Shown here: one piece after another, positions 1-5,453 of the stretch
Numbering within the stretch: the stretch's first letter is position 1
Layout: each line of letters opens with the position of its first letter
Origin: Planctomycetota bacterium
GTDB lineage: Bacteria > Planctomycetota > PLA2
Reading direction: 5' to 3'
NCBI GenBank assembly: GCA_023150495.1
Contig: JAKLKT010000040.1
Location: 1 to 12,288 of the forward strand
Length of the DNA stretch: 12,288 nt
The notes under the pieces: model-generated
Told to the model about the DNA's origin: nothing
The model's input: the letters and a program-made list of their open reading frames with translations, nothing else
Database searches by the model: none
Position numbers and translations under genes: made by a program

Positions 1-46
1 GGGCTCGTCGGGGGGCTCGACATGGCGCGATGAGTTGGGCACCGAA

Positions 47-66
47 GCCTCTTCGTCGCAAGAGGC
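47..66. terminator. Stem-loop near left edge, possible terminator
   Basis: A perfect inverted repeat: 7-base arms GCCTCTT and AAGAGGC around a 6-base loop. It lies 13 bases after a TGA at 31-33 that would end a frame entering from the left edge (last residues DMAR). No T-run follows on either strand, so a simple intrinsic terminator is not well supported. The rest of 1-145 shows nothing recognisable, and the upstream gene cannot be confirmed from ten codons. Confidence 0.25.
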
Positions 67-145
67 CCCGCGGGCAGCGGCGCCGGGCGTCTCGGTGGGT
101 CGGGGGCTGGACCGGGTGCGGGGGACTTCGACGAAGCTCGCGTCC

Positions 146-512
146 ATGTCGGTGAGCCTCGGGATCATCGAAGATGCGTGCACGAACCTCCCGCACTCGA
201 CGCGGTCGATGTTCGAGGGGGCACGGCCTGTTCGCGGCGAACGGGGGCATGACCGCGGCGGTCGTCGACGACGATCGGATCGTCTTCAAGCTCGCCGACG
301 CCAAGGCCCGCGGCGCGCTCGAGGCCCTCGGCGGCCACCCGTGGACCTACGCGGGCAAGATGACGATGAAGGAGTGGATCCTCGCGCGCGACGCCTTCTA
401 CGACGACCAAGTGCTGATGGCGTCGTGGGCCCAGCGCGCGCACCTCCTCGTCCCGGCGAAGAAGGCGCGCGCGCCGAAGAAGGTGAAAGCGCCCGCGAAG
501 GCGAAGACGCAG
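146..512 (+). pseudogene. TfoX/Sxy N-terminal-domain protein, frameshifted and 3'-truncated
   Basis: The frame from ATG 146 begins MSVSLGIIEDACTNLPHST and continues to SMFEG, then loses sense. The next frame resumes exactly with HGLFAANGGMTAAVVDDD, followed by FKLADAKARGALEALGGHPW, a MTMKEW motif, FYDDQ and a lysine/alanine-rich tail. Joined, this matches the layout of the single-domain TfoX_N family: the MFGGHGLF core, a hydrophobic strand, and an MKEW motif before a terminal helix. The break is one extra G in the run at 217-221; four Gs would restore the frame. Homology fades after about 512 (…AKAKTQ), and the frame then runs on, without its own stop until 870-872, over the antisense of a transposase remnant, so the 3' end also looks lost. 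Enterobacterial TfoX/Sxy regulates competence; the role of stand-alone TfoX_N proteins is poorly known. A sequencing error at the G run is possible. GTG 152 is an alternative start. Confidence 0.72.
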
Positions 513-574
513 CGCGAGGACACGCGCGTAGGGGCGTCGAAGACAGGCTTCAGCGGCGGCGACTCGAGGGGTGG

Positions 575-985
575 ACAGAGCCCCTCGGCGTTGGCTCTAC
601 CGCGGGCCTCGAGCCACGCGAGGAACCGTTCGCACACGCGCCTCGACACCTCGATCAGCTCCTCGTCCGTGGGCGAAGGCAGGGAGACGAAGACGAGCTC
701 AGGCGGCTTCGCCTCGTGCAAAGGCGCACGGGCGCCCGCGAGGCCAGGCGTCGACCGGGATGCGGGGCCGTCGGCCTCCATAGTGTCACCGTCATCGTCC
801 GCGCCGTCCTCGAGCCGCTCCCGCGCGCAGTCCCGCGGACGAAGCGCCAACGGCAGAGACAAGACGTACTGACGCACGGGCTCGTCCGGCAGCACTCGGT
901 CGAGGAGATGCTCGGCCACCTCGACGACCTGGGCCTCTCCGCGCGAGTCTCGTCGTTCACAGCCCGGATCTGCGGCCACGTCTCA
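575..985 (-). mobile_element. IS91-family transposase remnant, internally deleted
   Basis: Read on the minus strand, two blocks resemble IS91-type (HUH, Y2) transposases of the kind common in myxobacteria. Block 1 (about 839-922) reads EVAEHLLDRVLPDEPVRQYV then LSLPLALR, the conserved segment that normally follows the N-terminal zinc-finger. Block 2 (about 599-700) reads ELVFVSLPSPTDEELIEVS then RRVCERFLAWLEARG, the segment that in the family lies beyond the HUH site. The two are only about 46 residues apart and no HxH catalytic motif lies between them, so the middle of the enzyme is deleted. The N-terminal cysteine cluster is also gone, as is everything after block 2. The limits given are estimates; no terminal sequences or target site could be recognised. 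It cannot be active. It lies between a broken TfoX-like gene and a beheaded caspase gene, which suggests it took part in the rearrangement. The family call is from memory of motif patterns. Confidence 0.6.
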
Positions 986-1057
986 CCCGCGAGCGCGCCA
1001 GCGCCGGCCTGCTGCCGGGCGGGATGGATCGGCGGCCCGAGCGCGCGCATCTTCGTC

Positions 1058-2359
1058 GTGGGCAACGACTGGCTCGCCGTCGGCGACGACGGGCGCTTCT
1101 GCGGCACCCAAGGTGGCCAGACGCGGCTGCACTACGTGCAGGACCGCCGCGTCGTCCCGCTCAGCGCGCTCTTCGACAGCTACTACACGCCGGGTCTGCT
1201 GCGCGCGCTCGTCACCGGTGAAGAGGGCGCGCTGCCACCGACGAAAGACATCCGGCTCGGCATCGCGCCGCCGCCGCGCGTCCGGATCGCGGAGCCGCAA
1301 CACGGCACCGAGACGACGAGCGAGTCCGTCGTGCTGCGCTACGGCGTCGTCGACGAGGGCGGCGGTGTCGCCGAGTCGCAGGTCTACCTCAACGACAAGC
1401 TCGTCGACGAGAAGACGCGGGGCATCAAGGTCAAGCGGGCCGCCGACGAGCGCACCGTCGAGCTCACGCTGTCCCCGGGCGACAACGTCATCCGCGTCGT
1501 CGCGCGGAGCAGCGCCGGCGTCGACGGCCCCGCCGCGACCGTCACCGTGACGCGCAAGGGCGCGTCCCCGACGAGCCGCCTCTTCCTCGTCGCCGTCGGC
1601 ATCAACAAATACAAGAACGCGCGGTACACGCTCTCCTACGCGCGGCCCGACGCCGAGGCGTTCGTCCGCGTCGTCGAGAAGAGCGTCAAGAAGCTCGTCA
1701 CGAAGGTCGAGGTCGTGACGATCCACGACGCACGCGCGACGCGCGAGCAGCTGCTCTCGGTGCTCGACGGGATCGCCGCCACCGCGCGGCCCGAGGACGT
1801 CTTCCTGTTCTACTACGCGGGCCACGGCGCGATGTCCGAGCCCGAGACCGGCGCGCCGAGCGAGTTCTTCCTCGCGCCGCACGACGTGATCAAGCTCTAC
1901 GGCGACAACACACACCTCCGCGCGCGCGGCCTCTCCGCCGCCGAGCTGCGCGCCGCGACGACGAAGATCCCCGCGCAGAAGCAGCTGATCGTCCTCGACG
2001 CGTGCCAGTCGGGCGGCGCCGTCGACAGCTTCGCGATGCGCGGCGCCGCCGAGGAGAAGGCGATCCTGCAGCTCGCGCGCAGCGCTGGCGTCGCGCTGCT
2101 CGCGGCCACGGGCAGCGAACAATATGCGGCCGAGGCGAAGTCCCTCGGCCACGGCCTCTTCACGGACGCCGTCGTCGAGGCGCTCGGCGGAGCCGCCGAC
2201 GGCAGCCCGCGCGACGGCCGCGTGACCGTCAAAGAGCTCGAGGCGTACCTCAACGAGCGCCTCCCCGCGCTCACCGAGAAACACAAGTCCGGCGCGCAGT
2301 ACCCACACTCGTTCACGCGCGGGCAGGACTTCCCGCTGACGCTGACGACGCAGCGCTGA
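1058..2359 (+). CDS. Caspase-like (peptidase C14) protein, 5'-truncated
   Basis: The C-terminal caspase fold starts near 1577 (RLFLVAVGINKYKN). It keeps the catalytic pair: His in FYYAGHG (codon 1823-1825) and Cys in LDACQSGG (codon 2003-2005), so it may still be a working cysteine protease domain. Before it lies an Ig-like beta domain (about 1270-1555, containing VYLNDKLVDEK and GDNVIRVVA). Before that is a WLAVGDDGRFCGTQGG segment, which in this architecture usually follows a WD40 or other N-terminal scaffold. That scaffold is absent: the frame stays open upstream to 35, but those codons are out-of-frame TfoX sequence and antisense transposase. No convincing start or ribosome binding site is visible. 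GTG 1058 and ATG 908 are the only candidates near the domain; I give 1058 as a boundary, not a proven start. Bacterial caspase homologues act in regulated proteolysis and sometimes in defence. This copy is probably a gene fragment, though expression cannot be excluded. Confidence 0.72.
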   Translation: MGNDWLAVGDDGRFCGTQGGQTRLHYVQDRRVVPLSALFDSYYTPGLLRALVTGEEGALPPTKDIRLGIAPPPRVRIAEPQHGTETTSESVVLRYGVVDEGGGVAESQVYLNDKLVDEKTRGIKVKRAADERTVELTLSPGDNVIRVVARSSAGVDGPAATVTVTRKGASPTSRLFLVAVGINKYKNARYTLSYARPDAEAFVRVVEKSVKKLVTKVEVVTIHDARATREQLLSVLDGIAATARPEDVFLFYYAGHGAMSEPETGAPSEFFLAPHDVIKLYGDNTHLRARGLSAAELRAATTKIPAQKQLIVLDACQSGGAVDSFAMRGAAEEKAILQLARSAGVALLAATGSEQYAAEAKSLGHGLFTDAVVEALGGAADGSPRDGRVTVKELEAYLNERLPALTEKHKSGAQYPHSFTRGQDFPLTLTTQR

Positions 2360-2679
2360 CGAAGCGCTCGCGGTCGCGCGGCGTCACGACGACACGGATC
2401 GTTCTCGAACCCCGCGCGCTCGAACAGCCGCGACCGGCGATCTCGACACCGCGCTCGCCGACGGACTGAACGCGCCCGCGCCTGGCATGACCCGGCGCGC
2501 CTCGCTCGAGGATTCGCCGGCTGTCGCCGCGCGAGCTCCGCGCGGCTGAACGCACGGTCCTTCGCAGGACGAGGTCGATCCTCCACCCCGACGGAGCTCA
2601 GCTCGGGGTGCTACACGGGCGCGAGGCCGAGGCGTGTCTTCGCGATCAGCGCTGAGCGGGGCTCGGTCCCGGGGAGCAT
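2360..2679. other. Intergenic stretch between convergent genes
   Basis: About 320 bases between two convergent genes. I find no convincing protein or RNA gene here. A self-complementary AGCGCT repeat with a 5-base loop (2352-2368) overlaps the caspase stop codon, and a stronger stem-loop lies at 2584-2610. The frames that remain open across it on both strands have arginine- and alanine-rich translations without domain features. Confidence 0.5.
2584..2610. terminator. Stem-loop between convergent genes, possible bidirectional terminator
   Basis: Perfect 8-base arms CACCCCGA and TCGGGGTG enclose an 11-base loop. It lies 70 bases beyond the end of the minus-strand lipoprotein gene and 225 bases after the caspase stop. 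There is no T-tract on either side, so the call rests on the stem and its position alone. Confidence 0.3.
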
Positions 2680-4209
2680 TCAGTCGGGCGGCGGTACGCT
2701 GCGCTGGAAGGTCCGCGCGCCGACCTTCGGCTCGAACGCACGCCCACCCGGGCACAGGCGGCCCGCCCTGCGGACCTCCGTCAACTGCCGGTCCTGCTCG
2801 TCGAGCAACCAGGTCGAGGCCCCGAGCGACACACACCACGTGGCCCTCTCCCGCTGGCAACTCGGCAGGCACCGGTGGATCTCGAAGGGGGTTTCGGCCT
2901 CGAGCCGGACCTGGCGCCCATCGGTCGCCACGTAGAGGCCCTGGACGGAGCGTCGCCGAAGCTCGGTCCGCTTGGCACGCTCGCGCTCGGCGAGAGCCTC
3001 GAAGCCCAGCGGCAGCAACACCAAGGTCTCCACCCCGCCGCCCAGGAGGTCCGTGTCGAGGCGTCGAGCATCGCGGGCCCGCAGCACGCAAGGTGCCCAG
3101 TCCGTGTCCTCACCGCGGCGCTCGGCGACGGCCACCGTGCCGCTCCGCGTCCACCGCACCCAACTCAAGACCATCTCCTGGCCGGTGTCCACGCGGACCG
3201 CCGGAGGCTCGAAGCTCACGCTGGGCTCTCGATGCGTCACGTAGGCGTCGGGGTCGAAGGTACCCTGCTCCACGGCCTCGGCGAAGGCGGCGCGGTAGTA
3301 GGTCCCAGGCTGGGGGGGCGGGCCGATGTGGAGCGCCGATGCGAGCCACGCTCGCGAGGCGCGCTTCAGGTTCGGGCGCCAGGCCGCCGGCCGAATCACC
3401 TCGTCGATCGCGGCCTCGAGCTCGGCGTCGCCCACGATGGCCAACGCCGCGGCCCCTTTCGGACCGTCGTGTTCCCCCACGATCCGGATGCGGCGGATGG
3501 CCGCGAGCCCGAGCGCTCCCGCGAACCGAGGATCCTCCACCACCAACTGCGCCGCCCACAGCTCCAGGTGGGCCGCGAGGTTGCCCAGAGCCTTGTTTCG
3601 TGCGTCCGACACCCGAAGCGACTCGTTCCGGATCTTCATGGCCCAGCCGATGGCCGCCAGGACCGGCCGGCCCTCCCACTCCACCGGCGGGGCCTCCAGC
3701 CATGGCACGGCTGGAGGCTCGAGGTCGAGGGACGAGGTCGTTCCCCGGCGGACGCTCTGCCTAGCCTGGACGGTCGGCCAGTCGAGGGCGTCGAGGAGCG
3801 CGGCGTGGGACGCGAGGGGGGATGCCGCCCGCGCATGGACGCGGCCGTCCGGAGCCACCCACACCTCGGTCTCCGCTGCCGCGAGAAGCGCCGCCACGAG
3901 ACGGGCAACCTCGGGCGGCCTCGCCTCTTCCCGGGGACCCCACGCGCGGGCGAACTCACCAAGCACGGAGGTCAGGGCGTGCCGCGCTCGAGCCTTCGCC
4001 TGCTCGACCCCGTCCACCTCGTCGCTGGGCGCCATCGCCACGCCCTGGAAGACCCCCTCGTAGAAGCCGTCTCCCTGAGCCATCCAAGCAGGCGGGTGCG
4101 GTTGCCCCGCCGCCGAGACCTCGATGGGCTGGTGCTGGGGGGCGCAAGCGGGCCCGAGGAAGGCGAGCACGGTCAACGCAACGGATGTGGCGAACCTCCG
4201 GTCGAACAT
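2680..4209 (-). CDS. Lipoprotein with two LPP20-like segments
   Basis: A 509-residue protein predicted to be exported and lipid-anchored. ATG 4209 is preferred over the longer open frame (to 4284) because it gives a clean signal peptide: MFDRR, a hydrophobic stretch, and LGPAC with Cys 22 as the likely lipidation site (Gly at -3 is slightly off consensus). Residues about 40-87 (PAWMAQGDGFYEGVFQG then EQAKARARHALTSVLGEFA) resemble the LPP20 lipoprotein fold, where a W, a short G-rich strand and an alanine-rich helix of A/K/R repeats follow each other. Residues about 175-230 (LAAIGWAMKIRNES, then DARNKALGNLAAHLELWAAQ) look like a second copy. The C-terminal third has paired cysteines (CLPSCQ) and no domain I recognise. 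LPP20-like proteins are envelope proteins without a general enzymatic role. No Shine-Dalgarno sequence sits at normal distance. The gene is divergent from the small gene at 4293. Confidence 0.8.
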   Translation of the reverse strand: MFDRRFATSVALTVLAFLGPACAPQHQPIEVSAAGQPHPPAWMAQGDGFYEGVFQGVAMAPSDEVDGVEQAKARARHALTSVLGEFARAWGPREEARPPEVARLVAALLAAAETEVWVAPDGRVHARAASPLASHAALLDALDWPTVQARQSVRRGTTSSLDLEPPAVPWLEAPPVEWEGRPVLAAIGWAMKIRNESLRVSDARNKALGNLAAHLELWAAQLVVEDPRFAGALGLAAIRRIRIVGEHDGPKGAAALAIVGDAELEAAIDEVIRPAAWRPNLKRASRAWLASALHIGPPPQPGTYYRAAFAEAVEQGTFDPDAYVTHREPSVSFEPPAVRVDTGQEMVLSWVRWTRSGTVAVAERRGEDTDWAPCVLRARDARRLDTDLLGGGVETLVLLPLGFEALAERERAKRTELRRRSVQGLYVATDGRQVRLEAETPFEIHRCLPSCQRERATWCVSLGASTWLLDEQDRQLTEVRRAGRLCPGGRAFEPKVGARTFQRSVPPPD

Positions 4210-4216
4210 CGGGTCG

Positions 4217-4244
4217 ATAGTACCGGGCCGAAACTCCTCGTCCA
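4217..4244 (-). promoter_or_regulatory. Candidate promoter for the LPP20-like lipoprotein gene
   Basis: On the minus strand, TACTAT (plus-strand 4217-4222) resembles a -10 box and TGGACG (4239-4244) matches four of six bases of TTGACA, with a 16-base spacer. Transcription would start within one or two bases of ATG 4209. That would make the message leaderless, in keeping with the missing ribosome binding site. Short matches like this occur by chance in any 80-base gap. Confidence 0.25.
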
Positions 4245-4292
4245 GCCCCCCGAGCCCATCGACCGCGCTCACGGCTCGTGACATCCTGAGCC

Positions 4293-4727
4293 ATGCCTCG
4301 GCTGCGGTTCGACATCCAACCCGCGCACCGTGTCGGCGACCGGGTGGCCCCCCTCCCAGGCTCGGAGTTCGCGAGCTTCGGAGACTCGACCTTCTTCGCC
4401 GACCCTGCGCTCCGGAGGCTCGGGCTCGAGCTCCTCCCCTCGTTGGCCTCGCAGATCTACCTCGAGGGTGCGGAGCTCGACGTGCTCGCAGCCGAGCTCG
4501 CGACGGTCCGCGGAGCCGCCGAGGACTTGGCCCGGGCCGCCGAGCCCGCCGACGACGGGCCTCGCTTCATCTCTCGTCTCCTCGGGCGCCCCGAGCCCTC
4601 GGCCGCCGAGACCGCGGAGCGCCTCGAACGCCGCGCCTCCAGTTGGCGATCGCTGGCCGAGGTTGGCCTCGCCTCCATCGAGTGGGCCCGGGCGCAGGGC
4701 GGCGGGGTCTTGATCGACTGCGATTGA
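4293..4727 (+). CDS. Small helical protein of unknown function
   Basis: A 144-residue protein I do not recognise. It has no signal peptide or membrane segment, so it is probably cytoplasmic. The first 45 residues hold aromatic and proline positions (FASFGDSTFFADPALRRLG). Then come alanine- and leucine-rich helices (about 50-85: YLEGAELDVLAAELATVRGA), a charged linker with RPEPSAAETAERLERR, and a last helix ending in GVLIDCD. The frame shows the strong GC3 pattern of its neighbours and ends in TGA followed directly by TAG. It starts 83 bases from the divergent lipoprotein gene, so the two may share a control region, and it converges on the gene ending at 4771. No clear ribosome binding site precedes the ATG. 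The compact helical form would fit a regulator or partner protein, but nothing here shows which. Confidence 0.68.
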   Translation: MPRLRFDIQPAHRVGDRVAPLPGSEFASFGDSTFFADPALRRLGLELLPSLASQIYLEGAELDVLAAELATVRGAAEDLARAAEPADDGPRFISRLLGRPEPSAAETAERLERRASSWRSLAEVGLASIEWARAQGGGVLIDCD

Positions 4728-4770
4728 TAGCCGCCGGGACCCGAGCGCTCGCTGAGCCCGCTAGCCCCCG

Positions 4771-5349
4771 CTAGCCCTCCCGGGGCCAGGCCGCCGCGGC
4801 GAGCGCGCGGATCTCTTCGATGGAGTCCTCGTCGATCCCATCCCCCGTCACCGTGCAAGTCGCGCCGAGGAGGCCAGCTTGCGTGACGACCCGGAGAAAG
4901 CGCTCGCGCGCGTCCTCGACGGCGGCCGCCCACACCTGGTCGCGCGGCCCGCCGTGGTCGCGGCTCGGGGGCAAGACCAGCGGCGCGCCACACAGCGGCA
5001 GGGTGAGGGTGACCGAGGCGAGGTCGACGGTCAGCTCGGCGATCGGCGTCCTGCCGAAGCGGACGAACGCGCCCGAGCACGCCTTGAAGCCTCCGGGCGC
5101 GTCGCATGCGACCGGAAGCGTGGTGGCGAAGGCGGCGAGCGACTCGGCGCGCCCGTCGCGCATGACCCGCTCGACGAGCGCCGAGGTGCACGGCGAGCCG
5201 AGCCAGATCGTGGCCTCGAGCTCCGGGACGTGCGCCTCCTGACCCGCGATCCACTCCGATGATGCATCGACCGGCAGGATGACCCCGGCGAAAGCCCGGG
5301 TGAGCACCGCGATCGAATCTCCCACGAAGCGCACGCTCAGCCCCGCCAC
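4771..5349 (-). CDS. Protein of unknown function
   Basis: A 192-residue protein I do not recognise. It starts at GTG 5349 with an AGGAGA ribosome binding site 6-7 bases upstream, which fixes the start well. It begins MAGLSVRFVGDSIAVLTRAF. There is no signal peptide. The middle has several beta-strand-like stretches (PELEATIWLGSPC, TPIADLTV-like strands around ELTVDLASVTLTLPLCGAPL) and five cysteines, including CDAPGGFKAC. The last 50 residues are helical (VWAAAVEDARERFLRVVTQ) and acidic (DGIDEDSIEEIRAL). The 104-base gap to the large lipoprotein gene at 5454 is divergent and contains inverted repeats, so joint control of the two transcripts is possible. Its function is open. Confidence 0.68.
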   Translation of the reverse strand: MAGLSVRFVGDSIAVLTRAFAGVILPVDASSEWIAGQEAHVPELEATIWLGSPCTSALVERVMRDGRAESLAAFATTLPVACDAPGGFKACSGAFVRFGRTPIAELTVDLASVTLTLPLCGAPLVLPPSRDHGGPRDQVWAAAVEDARERFLRVVTQAGLLGATCTVTGDGIDEDSIEEIRALAAAAWPREG

Positions 5350-5355
5350 ACTTGG

Positions 5356-5361
5356 TCTCCT
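5356..5361 (-). promoter_or_regulatory. Ribosome binding site fixing a GTG start
   Basis: On the minus strand this reads AGGAGA, 6-7 bases before GTG 5349. It is one of the two clearest Shine-Dalgarno sequences in the window and supports the GTG as the true start of the 192-residue protein. Confidence 0.6.
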
Positions 5362-5376
5362 ACCATCAAGTCCGAG

Positions 5377-5390
5377 CGGCTCGCGAGCCG
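5377..5390. promoter_or_regulatory. Perfect 14-base palindrome in a divergent control region, candidate operator
   Basis: CGGCTCGCGAGCCG equals its own reverse complement over all 14 bases. It lies 27 bases upstream of the divergent minus-strand start (5349) and 63 bases upstream of the large lipoprotein gene (5454). That position would suit a dimeric regulator acting on one or both genes. In DNA this GC-rich such palindromes also arise by chance, and no regulator gene is adjacent. Confidence 0.35.
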
Positions 5391-5397
5391 AGGATGG

Positions 5398-5436
5398 CGG
5401 TGACGGCGAGCAAGATGGCCCTCACCTCAGTCACCG
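5398..5436. promoter_or_regulatory. Inverted repeat ahead of the large lipoprotein gene
   Basis: Arms CGGTGAC (5398-5404) and GTCACCG (5430-5436) are perfect complements 25 bases apart. A related CTCACC (5421-5426) lies inside the interval. The right arm ends 17 bases before ATG 5454. It could form a leader hairpin that affects translation, or two half-sites for a DNA-binding protein. Only a weak AGG precedes this start codon, so control at the leader is conceivable. Confidence 0.3.
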
Positions 5437-5453
5437 GCTACTTCTAGGCTGTC

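Noticed and set aside
513..872. Continuation of the TfoX-like frame as a serine-rich C-terminal tail
   Set aside because: The added residues are the antisense of the transposase blocks, so they are an accident of base composition and not a domain.
940..990. NDETRAE-like segment in another minus-strand frame as the N-terminal part of the transposase
   Set aside because: Block 1 already aligns in its own frame back to about 930; the match is short and could be chance.
983..2308. 441-codon open frame antisense to the caspase gene
   Set aside because: Translation is dominated by R, A, D, E and L with no domain pattern; it mirrors the GC3 bias of the real gene on the other strand.
2875..4281. 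468-codon open frame antisense to the LPP20-like lipoprotein gene
   Set aside because: The minus strand has a signal peptide, lipobox and family-like segments; the plus-strand frame has low-complexity R/G/P/H composition and no domains.
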